Shown: positions 17,882 to 25,378 of the stretch, one piece after another
Position numbering within the stretch: the stretch's first letter is position 1
Layout: each line of letters begins with the position of its first letter
Assembly: GCA_019112895.1 (NCBI GenBank)
Contig: DXIM01000172.1
Span: 1 to 60,285 of the forward strand
Direction of reading: 5' to 3'
DNA from: Candidatus Stackebrandtia faecavium
GTDB taxonomy: Bacteria > Actinomycetota > Actinomycetes > Mycobacteriales > Micromonosporaceae
DNA length: 60,285 bases
Made by a program: the position numbers and the translations under genes
The notes under the pieces: generated by a model
What the model saw: only the letters and a program-made list of their open reading frames with translations
What the model was told of the DNA's origin: nothing
Database searches by the model: none

Positions 17882-19195
17882 GTGAGCGACATTCCTCGCG
17901 GCCCCGTATCGCGTACAACGAAACTTGCGAGTCTTCCACTCGGATTCGCGGGGCGCGCCGCGCTCGGCCTCGGCCGCCGAGTCAGCGGCTTGGCGGAAGA
18001 AGTCATCAGCGAAAAGGCGCAGCAACGCACCGCCGAACAGCTGTTCAGTGTCTTGGGCCAGCTCAAAGGCGGCGCCATGAAGCTCGGTCAGGCACTGTCG
18101 GTGTTCGAAGCCGCCTTGCCGGAACACATGGCGGGACCGTACCGGGCCGCATTGACGAAGTTGCAGGAGGCCGCACCGCCCCTGCCCGCCTCCAGCGTCC
18201 ACGGCGTGCTCGCCGCGCAGTTCGGCGACGAATGGCGCAGCCGGTTCCACGAATTCGATGACTCCCCCACTGCCGCGGCGAGCATCGGCCAGGTGCATCG
18301 TGCCCGATGGCACGACGGTCGAGATGTCGCCGTCAAAGTGCAGTACCCGGGCGCCGGCGACGCTCTCGTCTCGGACCTCAAACAGCTGGGACGTTTCGCC
18401 TCGTTGTTTCGCGTTCTTCAGCCGGGCTTGGACATCAAACCGCTGGTGGCCGAGCTTCGTGAGCGCATCGTCGAAGAACTCGACTACGAGCATGAGGCCC
18501 GCGCGCAACGCGCCTTCGCCGACGCGTATCGAAACGACCCGGACATCCTTATCCCGGAGGTGGTCGCGGCGCAGCCCACCGTGCTGGTGACGGAATGGTC
18601 AGACGCCACGCCGTTGTCGAAGATCATTGAATCGGGCGACCAGGACGTGCGTGACCGCGCTGGCCGGAACCTGTCAATCCTGCATTTCTCCGGGCCACAA
18701 CGGGCAGGTCTGCTGCACGCGGACCCTCATCCCGGCAATTTCCGCATGCACGAGGATGGGCGTCTCGTCGTCCTCGATTTCGGTGCGATCGCGCGGTTCC
18801 CCGATGGGCTGCCGACACCGATCGGCACGCTGCTTCGCCTCGCGTTGCACGGCGACGCTCATGCGGTGTTCGATGGCTTGCAGGCGGAGGGGTTCATCGC
18901 TGCGGATGCGGACATGGATCCCGAGGCGGTGTTGGAATACCTATTGCCTCTGCTCGAGCCGCTTTCCGGTGACGAGTTCCAGTTCACGCGGTCGTGGATC
19001 CGTCAACAGGCGACCCGCTTGGCCGATCGCAGTAGCCCCGCGTATGCGTTGAACAAGCAGATGAATCTCCCACCGTCGTACCTGCTGATCCACCGGGTCA
19101 CGCTCGGCTCGATCGGCCTGATGTGTCAGCTCAATGCGCACGCCGCGTGGCGACCCGTGTTGGAGGAATGGCTGCCCGGTTTCGCCGAGGCTTAA
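17882..19195 (+). CDS. ABC1/UbiB (AarF) family atypical kinase
   Basis: This 437-residue protein is an atypical protein-kinase-like ATPase. It has the KxGQ motif in MKLGQALS (about residue 63), the Ala-rich nucleotide loop SPTAAASIGQVH, the lysine in VAVKVQYPG, HADPHPGNF and the metal-binding DFG in VVLDFGAIARFPDG. The start is GTG at 17882. In mycobacteria the homologue Rv3197 lies beside whiB7 and has been linked to macrolide resistance, and the same neighbourhood is kept here. No quinone biosynthesis genes are in view. Confidence 0.9.
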   Translation: MSDIPRGPVSRTTKLASLPLGFAGRAALGLGRRVSGLAEEVISEKAQQRTAEQLFSVLGQLKGGAMKLGQALSVFEAALPEHMAGPYRAALTKLQEAAPPLPASSVHGVLAAQFGDEWRSRFHEFDDSPTAAASIGQVHRARWHDGRDVAVKVQYPGAGDALVSDLKQLGRFASLFRVLQPGLDIKPLVAELRERIVEELDYEHEARAQRAFADAYRNDPDILIPEVVAAQPTVLVTEWSDATPLSKIIESGDQDVRDRAGRNLSILHFSGPQRAGLLHADPHPGNFRMHEDGRLVVLDFGAIARFPDGLPTPIGTLLRLALHGDAHAVFDGLQAEGFIAADADMDPEAVLEYLLPLLEPLSGDEFQFTRSWIRQQATRLADRSSPAYALNKQMNLPPSYLLIHRVTLGSIGLMCQLNAHAAWRPVLEEWLPGFAEA

Positions 19196-19198
19196 CGA

Positions 19199-19230
19199 CG
19201 AACGGCTCCCGCCGAAGCGGGAGCCGTTCG
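19199..19230. terminator. Bidirectional terminator, 14-bp stem
   Basis: CGAACGGCTCCCGC / GCGGGAGCCGTTCG with a CGAA tetraloop lies between the stop of the ABC1 gene and the stop of the convergent small gene at 19232. Confidence 0.85.
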
Positions 19231-19231
19231 T

Positions 19232-19483
19232 TCAGCGTTGCATCGCCACGCGACGTCGCTGCCGCGACCGCAGCGACTGGAACGCCGGGCGCCGATGTCG
19301 TGGTACGTATGGCCGTGACCTACGCATTCGTGCTCGCGCCAAGGCTTCATTGATGAGTTGCATTTTGATGGCTCCCATTCCCGGTGCTGTCGTCGTACGG
19401 TTTTGTGTCGCGTTCGGCGAGATGCGTTCGACCGTGGCCGGAATCGCGCTGGTCTCTACGCCGTGAGGCAGGTGTGTGTACAT
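19232..19483 (-). CDS. Conserved small basic protein coupled to whiB7
   Basis: This 83-residue, strongly basic protein has a central KMQLINEALARARMR segment that I recognise, from memory, from small proteins beside wbl genes in other actinomycetes. Function is unknown. Its start codon overlaps the whiB7 stop as TGATG, so the two are translationally coupled and this protein should rise with WhiB7 on antibiotic stress. The Arg-rich C-terminal half suggests nucleic-acid or ribosome contact (inference). Confidence 0.7.
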   Translation of the reverse strand: MYTHLPHGVETSAIPATVERISPNATQNRTTTAPGMGAIKMQLINEALARARMRRSRPYVPRHRRPAFQSLRSRQRRRVAMQR

Positions 19484-19842
19484 CAGGCAGCCTCCGTCCC
19501 GACCAGAGTCTTGGCGGTGCGCTTCGCGAGCGCCTCTTCTGCTGCAGCTTCGATCGCGGCGGCGTCTTTACGCGGACGGCCGCGGGGACGCTTACGCGCC
19601 ACGACTGTGCCGCTTTCGAAGATTTCGCCACCCCATACGCCCCAGGGCTCTTGGCGGTCCATGGCGCCTGCGAGGCACTCGGTTTTAACGGGGCAGTCGC
19701 CACACAGCGACTTGGCGAACTCAAGTTCGGTGGGAGTGTCGGCAAACCAAAGGTCCGCGTCGTACTCCCGGCATGCTAGGTCCACACCTTGGTCTATTGC
19801 CTGCTCACGCAGGGCGGGGCCGAGGGTCATCAACCCGGCCAC
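19483..19842 (-). CDS. whiB7: WhiB7/WblC antibiotic-stress transcription factor
   Basis: This iron-sulfur Wbl protein acts with the primary sigma factor to activate intrinsic resistance genes. It shows the four cluster cysteines (ACREY, LCGDCPVKTEC), the GVWGGEIF turn and the C-terminal AT-hook KRPRGRPRK that separates WhiB7 from other Wbl proteins. I start at GTG 19842, preceded by AAGGA at good spacing, giving 119 residues. ATGs at 19863 and 19881 are open, but the latter sits only two bases from the attenuator T-tract. Expression should be controlled by the leader described upstream. Confidence 0.92.
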   Translation of the reverse strand: MAGLMTLGPALREQAIDQGVDLACREYDADLWFADTPTELEFAKSLCGDCPVKTECLAGAMDRQEPWGVWGGEIFESGTVVARKRPRGRPRKDAAAIEAAAEEALAKRTAKTLVGTEAA

Positions 19843-19883
19843 CTCACTTCCTTGGATAGTCATCTGTTCTTTTCGGGTCATAC

Positions 19884-19920
19884 AAAAAGGCCGCGGATCC
19901 CGGTGTGGGTTCCGCGGCCT
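19884..19920 (-). terminator. whiB7 leader attenuator (intrinsic terminator)
   Basis: On the minus strand AGGCCGCGGA (19920-19911) pairs perfectly with TCCGCGGCCT (19897-19888) and is followed by TTTTT. It sits immediately before the whiB7 coding region and after the leader ORF, in the place of the known whiB7/wblC transcription attenuator. Confidence 0.9.
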
Positions 19921-19978
19921 CGAAACGAGCCAGTCAGGGGAAATTCATCCCCATCGATATACTGGTCTCTTTCGAGGC
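19917..19978 (-). promoter_or_regulatory. Nested antiterminator of the whiB7 leader
   Basis: GCCTCGAAA (19978-19970) inside the leader ORF pairs with TTTCGAGGC (19925-19917). The pairing uses up the first four bases of the terminator 5' arm, so the two structures exclude each other. Inside it, CCAGT pairs with ACTGG and GGGGA with TCCCC, and the leader-ORF stop codon lies in the innermost loop. A ribosome finishing the leader ORF would melt this structure and let the terminator form. A stalled ribosome upstream would leave it intact. Confidence 0.75.
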
Positions 19979-20256
19979 GGAAGCCCACGCGTCCCATCGA
20001 CGTCCGTGATGACGCCAGCAGCAGCGCCGCCTTCATTAGTGGCGTTGCCCGACACCTGATCGCCCGGCTTGCGCGCAGACACAGTGGTGCCCTCGTAAGA
20101 GGCACCGGTATCCAGGCACAGCGGGGCAGGGCGTCCAACACGGAAGGAGGACACGGGCGACAGCAGCCCAGCGGTCGACAAAGCCTGCGGCAAACGACCA
20201 TTGGACACACCGAGCACCATGCGGCTGTCGGCATCATCAAAAATCTTGCTGATCAC
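19945..20256 (-). CDS. whiB7 leader ORF (103-codon uORF)
   Basis: This ORF starts at GTG 20256 behind an exceptionally strong ribosome-binding site (AAGGAGGAGG, seven bases away). It ends at 19945, 24 bases before the attenuator. The peptide begins MISKIFDDAD and ends RKRPVYRWG. It has no recognised domain and no transmembrane segment. Its last codons encode one arm of the antiterminator. I read it as the regulatory upstream ORF whose translation senses ribosome inhibitors, though it is long for a leader peptide and could also make a stable protein. Confidence 0.7.
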   Translation of the reverse strand: MISKIFDDADSRMVLGVSNGRLPQALSTAGLLSPVSSFRVGRPAPLCLDTGASYEGTTVSARKPGDQVSGNATNEGGAAAGVITDVDGTRGLPPRKRPVYRWG

Positions 20257-20417
20257 TGTGAACACCTCCTCCTTCCAAATAGAAACGGACACCCGTCACT
20301 GTCGACGGCTTCTTGTCAGGCTATGCCTGCCATTAAGCAGACCGCAACTGAATAAACGTGGTTTCACAAACTTTTTTTGAAGTCATACTTTCAGTCAACC
20401 TTACTCGGCCGAACATG

Positions 20418-22514
20418 CTACTTCGGCGAACATTCCGTGACGATTGACAAGACCGCCTCGCCATACTGGTCAAGTTTGCGCTGCCCAATGCCCGCGATCG
20501 ACACCAGCTCCGCAACCGACCGCGGACGACGCTCCGCGATGGCAGTCAGCGTGACGTCGGTGAACACGACGTACGCCGGCACACCCGCCTCGCTGGCCGT
20601 CTCCTTACGCCATTGCCGCAGCCGCTCAAACAACGCCTCATCCAGGTCGGATGGGCACGTCTCGCACCGCCCCAACTTCCGGGTGCGGCCGTCCGACAAA
20701 GTTCCGCCACAGACACGGCACGCATGACGCTTACTCGAACGTTGCTTGCGTGAAGAGCCGCTCCCCGCGGTTTTTTGAGGCTTCACAGCTGGGCCACCGA
20801 ACCCGTGACCGTCGAGCAACGAGCTCGGGTCGCGGGGACGACCGTTCTCCGAACGCACCAACCCATAGGACAGGTACAGCTCCAGACGCGCACGCGTGAT
20901 CCCCACATACAACAGGCGACGTTCCTCCTCGCGCTGCGCCGTCGTCCGCGCGCGCGAGGTCGGGATCGTTCCCTCGGCCAGGCCGACCAGGAAAACCACG
21001 TCCCACTCCAAACCCTTTGCCGAATGCAGCGACGCCAACGTCACGCCGTCAAGCGTGGGCGCGTGCTGCGCGGCGGCACGCCTGCCCAGTTCATCGATGA
21101 ACTGGGAAAGACTCAACTCGCTGTGATCGGTGGCCAAGCGCACCAAGGCCGCGACCGCCTCGTGCCGCTCGCGGGCCGCACCGCCGGGAACGACATCGTC
21201 GGGGCGCCAGTCGATGGCCTCCAAAGCGGTCACGACCGTGGGAGCCAACGGCTGGTCGCCCGCGTCGGTGACCGCTGCGCGCCGCAAAGCCACCACAGCG
21301 TTGCGGATCTCGGGCCGGTCGAAGAAACGCTGCGCGCCCGTCACGACCGTCGACACCTCCGCGTCCGCCAGCGCCGACTCGTACGCCTCCGACTGCGCAT
21401 TCGTGCGGTACAACACCGCGATCTCGCGTGCCGGTACGCCATCGGCGATCAGTTTGGCGCACCGCTGTGCGACCGCCTGTGCCTCCGCCGCCTCGTCCGA
21501 GTAGGTGTCGAACACCGGTTTCGGTCCCGAGGAGCGCTGACCGACGAGTTTCAGCGACAGTGCGGACTCGTCACCCGCCGCGTCGGCGATGACGTCGTTG
21601 GCGAGTGAAACGATCTGGGGCGTCGATCGGTAATCGCGCACCAGCTTGGTCACCGACGCGTTCGGGTACCGCTTCGTGAAGTCCAGCAGGTAACGGGAGG
21701 TCGCGCCGTTGAAGGTGTAGATGGTCTGGCTCGCGTCACCCACGACGGTCAGGTCGTCGCGATCCCCGAGCCAGGCGTCCAGCAACCGCTGTTGCAACGG
21801 GTTGACGTCCTGGTATTCGTCAACGACGAACAAGCGGTACTGTCCGCGGATCTGTTCGGCTATGTCTTCGTGGGTCTCGATCGCCGCGGCCGTGTGCGCA
21901 AGAAGGTCACCGAAATCCATAACGCCGGCGCGCTGTTTCGCCTCCCGGTAGGCGGCGAACACCTTCGCGACTTCCTGCGAATCCATGGGCGGTATTCGTC
22001 CCACCCGATACACCGCCTGCGGGTAGTCATCGGGTTCGATCAGCATCGAGGACGCCCATTCGATCTCGGACATGAGGTCGCGATTCTTGGTCTTGTCCAT
22101 GCGCTGCAGGCCGGCGCGGGCCGCGGCGATGCTGACGAATTTCCAGCCCGAATCGAGCAACTCCGGTACATCGCGGCCGAACACTCGCGGCCCGAAGTAC
22201 CGCAACTGTCGTAGCGCCGCAGCGTGGAACGTTCGCGCGTTCACCCCGCCGACGCCGAGCTGCCGAAGCCGATCGCGAAGTTCGCCGGCCGCGCGAGCGG
22301 TGAACGTCACGGCCATGACGTGTTGGCCGCGCAGGTCGCCTCGGCGCACCCGGTAAGCGATGCGTCGCGTGACCGCCCGCGTCTTGCCGGTACCGGCGCC
22401 GGCGAGGATGCATACGGGCCCCGCCCCGGCGGAGACGGCGGCGGCTTGTTCGGCGTCGAGGTCGGCCAGTACTTCCTGCAAGTTTTCAGCCATCACAGTC
22501 GTCCATGCTGCCAC
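20418..22514 (-). CDS. uvrD2: UvrD2-type ATP-dependent DNA helicase
   Basis: This 698-residue SF1A 3'-5' helicase has Walker A GAGTGKT (about residues 38-44), Walker B FVVDEYQDVNP, motif III GDASQTIYTFNG and motif V LHSAKGLEWDVVF. Between helicase and C-terminus is a tetracysteine zinc module (CRVCG ... CETC), then an HRDC domain (about 620-695). This is the UvrD2 layout, essential in mycobacteria. An ATG seven codons in (22493) is an alternative start. It is divergent from the mycoredoxin gene, as in mycobacteria. Confidence 0.95.
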   Translation of the reverse strand: MAAWTTVMAENLQEVLADLDAEQAAAVSAGAGPVCILAGAGTGKTRAVTRRIAYRVRRGDLRGQHVMAVTFTARAAGELRDRLRQLGVGGVNARTFHAAALRQLRYFGPRVFGRDVPELLDSGWKFVSIAAARAGLQRMDKTKNRDLMSEIEWASSMLIEPDDYPQAVYRVGRIPPMDSQEVAKVFAAYREAKQRAGVMDFGDLLAHTAAAIETHEDIAEQIRGQYRLFVVDEYQDVNPLQQRLLDAWLGDRDDLTVVGDASQTIYTFNGATSRYLLDFTKRYPNASVTKLVRDYRSTPQIVSLANDVIADAAGDESALSLKLVGQRSSGPKPVFDTYSDEAAEAQAVAQRCAKLIADGVPAREIAVLYRTNAQSEAYESALADAEVSTVVTGAQRFFDRPEIRNAVVALRRAAVTDAGDQPLAPTVVTALEAIDWRPDDVVPGGAARERHEAVAALVRLATDHSELSLSQFIDELGRRAAAQHAPTLDGVTLASLHSAKGLEWDVVFLVGLAEGTIPTSRARTTAQREEERRLLYVGITRARLELYLSYGLVRSENGRPRDPSSLLDGHGFGGPAVKPQKTAGSGSSRKQRSSKRHACRVCGGTLSDGRTRKLGRCETCPSDLDEALFERLRQWRKETASEAGVPAYVVFTDVTLTAIAERRPRSVAELVSIAGIGQRKLDQYGEAVLSIVTECSPK

Positions 22515-22622
22515 CGACCTCGGACATGGTCGGGGGCAGTGCTCGCCGTCTGGATCACGCTGCGGAATGAACCGCGGTCACCGATATGTTGTGCTCTATA
22601 GACAACGAGGAAAGGTTCCATA

Positions 22623-22874
22623 ATGGTCACAATGTATTCCACCCCATGGTGCGGTTACTGCCGTCGGCTCAAGAGTCAGATGGAGCGCGAAGGCATCGAA
22701 TACACGGTCATCGACATCGAGGAGAACCCCGAGGCCGCGAAGTTCGTGATGGAAGCCAACGGGGGCAACCAAACGGTACCGACGGTCACGATTCCCACCA
22801 AGTCGGGCGAAACTGTGACGATGACGAACCCCACCATCGTCCAGGTCCGAGAGGCCCTCGAGAAATCCGAATAA
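22623..22874 (+). CDS. mrx1: Mycoredoxin (Mrx1-like glutaredoxin)
   Basis: This 83-residue thioredoxin-fold protein has the redox motif CGYC at residues 10-13 (TPWCGYC), the cis-Pro in TVPTVTI and a C-terminal helix. Mycoredoxins reduce mycothiol mixed disulfides in actinobacteria, so this implies a mycothiol-using host. An AGGAAAGG ribosome-binding site precedes ATG 22623. It is monocistronic with its own terminator. Confidence 0.93.
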   Translation: MVTMYSTPWCGYCRRLKSQMEREGIEYTVIDIEENPEAAKFVMEANGGNQTVPTVTIPTKSGETVTMTNPTIVQVREALEKSE

Positions 22875-22893
22875 TTTTCACTATATTTCTCTG

Positions 22894-22932
22894 AAGCGGG
22901 ATATGTTGCAGCCCTTCATATCCCGCTTTTTA
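22894..22932 (+). terminator. Rho-independent terminator of mycoredoxin gene
   Basis: AAGCGGGATATG / CATATCCCGCTT is a 12-bp perfect stem with an 11-base loop, followed by TTTTTAG. Confidence 0.9.
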
Positions 22933-23003
22933 GTGTCCATATAGACACCGCATGTCTGCCCCAAACTTGTGGCACTTTTATGTACCTGTCTTGGGAAGCT
23001 ATC

Positions 23004-23031
23004 TCTGATTGATCCGCCCGGATCAATCAGA
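23004..23031. promoter_or_regulatory. 28-base perfect palindrome before the secreted metzincin-like gene
   Basis: Two 13-base arms (TCTGATTGATCCG and its reverse complement) are separated by two bases and end 21 bases before ATG 23052. It follows the mycoredoxin terminator and has no T-tract, so it is more likely an operator or a 5' leader hairpin. The GATTGATC/GATCAATC core gives it strong two-fold symmetry. Confidence 0.6.
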
Positions 23032-23051
23032 CCCCCAAAATAAGGAGTCGT

Positions 23052-23603
23052 ATGCGACTGCGACTAGGAATAGCGACAGCCGCTGCCGGCCTGTTGGTTG
23101 CGGCGATCCCGGCCGTAGCCTTTGCCGACACCGACAGCCAAGACATCCCCCACCCCGAAGCCTTGGCCGCGATCGAAGCAGCCGGCGATGACGTCGGCGG
23201 AGAAGCGATCGAATACGGCGACGAAGGCCTCGTGATGCCCGTTTCGTTCGAAGACGTCTCGGACCAACACCAAGGTCACGAGCACGAAGCCGAAGCCAAG
23301 GCATCGACGGCCGACGAGGTTGCCCCGTACCAGTACTACGGCAACACTTTCGTCCCGGACTACGACGGCAACGTCCCTTGGTACTACGGTGGCGACTGTT
23401 ACGACGGGCAGGTCGGCTGGGCCGGCTACGACACCGTCGGCTACTTCTACATCATTTACGACCAATGTGAAATGAACCGTCTCGGTGCCACCACGGCGAA
23501 CTGGGACGCTCTGCGTGCGCATGAACAAGCGCACACCCGCGGCTGGGGCCACTGGGAAGAACCCCGGGCCCACAACCCCGCATGGAACCCCCAGGTCTTC
23601 TAA
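23052..23603 (+). CDS. Small secreted metzincin-like putative metalloprotease
   Basis: This 183-residue protein starts behind AAGGAG and has a Sec signal peptide (hydrophobic core about residues 8-24, cleavage after AFA). An acidic, His-containing propeptide-like stretch (about 30-92) leads into a Tyr/Gly/Trp-rich mature part with two Cys that could form a disulfide. At about residues 157-167 it contains HEQAHTRGWGH, an exact HExxHxxGxxH metzincin zinc motif. Only about 16 residues follow the third His, so there is no room for a normal Met-turn domain. I know no named family of this size. Protease activity is inferred. Confidence 0.7.
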   Translation: MRLRLGIATAAAGLLVAAIPAVAFADTDSQDIPHPEALAAIEAAGDDVGGEAIEYGDEGLVMPVSFEDVSDQHQGHEHEAEAKASTADEVAPYQYYGNTFVPDYDGNVPWYYGGDCYDGQVGWAGYDTVGYFYIIYDQCEMNRLGATTANWDALRAHEQAHTRGWGHWEEPRAHNPAWNPQVF

Positions 23604-23616
23604 ATAGCGGACCCTT

Positions 23617-23658
23617 GATGCGGCGCTTCGGCACCACCTGCCGGGCGCCGCATCTTTA
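23617..23658 (+). terminator. Terminator after the metzincin-like gene
   Basis: GATGCGGCGC / GCGCCGCATC, a 10-bp perfect stem followed by TTTATG, begins 13 bases after the stop codon at 23603. Confidence 0.8.
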
Positions 23659-23684
23659 TGCCCAAACAATTCAGGGCACACAAA

Positions 23685-23770
23685 AGGGCCCCACCGCATG
23701 AAGTGCTCCCCGGAAGCGGAACTGAATTTCTCAGTCCAACTTCCGGGGACCAGTTCAGCAGTGGGGCCCT
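23685..23770 (-). terminator. Long double-stem terminator of the amidase gene
   Basis: Outer arms AGGGCCCCAC (23685-23694) and GTGGGGCCCT (23761-23770) enclose a second perfect stem, CCCCGGAAG / CTTCCGGGG. On the minus strand the structure ends in CCCTTTTGTG. It starts about 44 bases past the amidase stop. Confidence 0.8.
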
Positions 23771-23813
23771 AAAAACCGGGTTTCAACGGCCTTGCGCAGT
23801 CTCCTGCAGCAAC

Positions 23814-24902
23814 CTAAGCGACCAGCAACTGCCACGTCGCGGCGTTAACCGCGCCGGTGGCCTTCAGGCCGCGTGCTTCCTGGAACGCCGCGACGTTCTT
23901 CTTAGTCGTGGGACCGAAATCGCCGTCGACCGTCGTCGGGATGCCATGGTTCGTGCTGAGCTGGCTCTGCACGCCCTTGACGGCGTCGTTCTTGTCGCCC
24001 TGCTTGAGTTCGACATTGAGCTTCGCCCAAGTCTTCGGGCCGATGATGCCGTCCTGCACGAGCCCTTTATCACCCTGGAACTTCTTGACGTTGGCGTCAG
24101 TGAGTTCACCGAATGAACCGTCGACCTCGGTGGTGACCTTGTGCTGGTTCAGCAGGTACTGGACCGACTTGACGCGCTCGCCGCGGGTACCAAGGCGGGA
24201 GCCCGCCCACACCGGGCCCTCTTCGTTGCCGTGCGCGACATTGATCGCGGTACGCAGTTCTTGGATCCGCATGTACAGCTGCGTGCCCGGGCAATCCGTA
24301 TTCATGAAGTCACGGTGGCCATACACCTGCGCGGCCGGGATGTTGTACTGCGTCGCGATGTAACACACCAGTTCGGTCAGGCCGCCGACCAGCGTCTCTG
24401 GAGGTTCGACCTCCGAGTACGTGCCCTCGTTTTCGATGCCGATCGACTCCGAGTTCGCGGGCTTGCCGGCGTGGATGCCGCGCATGAAGTAGCCGCCATC
24501 CTTGATGGCGTCGAGGCTGCCTTGGCGCCCCTCCATGATGTGGCCGCCGCGGCTGACAGAAAACTGCTGTCCCGAGTCGTTCCAGCCGTTGCCGTCCATG
24601 TGCCAGCCCTGGACGCGGTAAGCGATGTCTTTCGCTGCCGCCTCATCTTCGCCGACGTCGTTGGTGCTGGCCATGTGGTGCACGACGATGTAGTGCGGCT
24701 GCGAGTTCAGTTTCTCGGACGCCGAGGACGGTTTGCGCGCGTTCCACGCTGCGGCGTCAATGATCGCGGGGGCCTTCGCGGTGGTCCCTGGCGTTTCAGC
24801 CATCGAGATTCCGACACCCGTAGCGGCGGCGACGGTACCGGCGGCGCCGACGACAATTCCACCGCGCATCAACGATCGGCGCGAGATTGAGTTTTCGGAC
24901 AC
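23814..24902 (-). CDS. Tat-exported N-acetylmuramoyl-L-alanine amidase with two peptidoglycan-binding domains
   Basis: This 362-residue protein has a twin-arginine signal (SRRSLMRG at residues 7-14, then a hydrophobic Ala/Gly/Val stretch). A PGRP/amidase_2 domain spans about residues 45-215, with zinc ligands in YIVVHHM and the later VYGHRDFMNTDCPG. Two PG_binding_1 repeats follow (about 235-295 and 300-362), each with a DGxFGxxT core. It should cleave the bond between MurNAc and L-Ala in peptidoglycan outside the membrane. The start is GTG 24902 behind AGGAGAG. It ends in its own strong terminator. Confidence 0.93.
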   Translation of the reverse strand: MSENSISRRSLMRGGIVVGAAGTVAAATGVGISMAETPGTTAKAPAIIDAAAWNARKPSSASEKLNSQPHYIVVHHMASTNDVGEDEAAAKDIAYRVQGWHMDGNGWNDSGQQFSVSRGGHIMEGRQGSLDAIKDGGYFMRGIHAGKPANSESIGIENEGTYSEVEPPETLVGGLTELVCYIATQYNIPAAQVYGHRDFMNTDCPGTQLYMRIQELRTAINVAHGNEEGPVWAGSRLGTRGERVKSVQYLLNQHKVTTEVDGSFGELTDANVKKFQGDKGLVQDGIIGPKTWAKLNVELKQGDKNDAVKGVQSQLSTNHGIPTTVDGDFGPTTKKNVAAFQEARGLKATGAVNAATWQLLVA

Positions 24903-25378
24903 TGTCTCTCCTTAATAGTCCACCACGAGGCCCAGCGGGCACCGATCGATGCAGGCCTCGATTGCGGCGGAGCGGGGGTCTTTATTCAAGAGCGGCGAGG
25001 CCGGAACTTGAATCGTCCTGTGTCACGCAGCATAATGCGAAATCGCGCTATCCCGGTCGATGGAATTTGCGGATTGTAGTGCAATTATTGGTCCACTTAG
25101 AATTTATTCGACATTGCGTGCGTGCGCAGACACGCGCGGTGCCGTACAGCGGCACCCATGGCCCTGTCACGGTGCCGAACGCCCACGACTCGGAAATCCG
25201 GAAACAGACACCGACACCGCACCAAAGGATCGACGTTCCCCGATCCCTTTACTTTCGCGACAACGCTCCACAATCCGTATTGCGCACGACTATCACTGGC
25301 GCGCTTAACGAATCCATCCACCGCGTCCGTGATCATTGTGAATCGGGATGCCGCGGCTACCACAGTCACCTGTAATCT
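24903..25378. other. Intergenic region between divergent amidase and methyltransferase genes
   Basis: This is 476 bases without a convincing gene. A short hairpin (GGATC ... GATCC near 25228) and AT-rich patches near 25040-25115 are visible and probably hold the divergent promoters. I looked for a cyclic-di-AMP riboswitch upstream of the amidase and could not build one. Confidence 0.5.

Noticed and set aside
19199-23770. Several perfect inverted repeats that might be mobile-element ends
   Set aside because: Each sits right after a stop codon or in the whiB7 leader and reads as a terminator or leader structure. No transposase is present.
24903-25378. Possible cyclic-di-AMP riboswitch before the cell-wall amidase
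   Set aside because: Such riboswitches often precede actinobacterial cell-wall hydrolases, but the required paired regions could not be drawn here.
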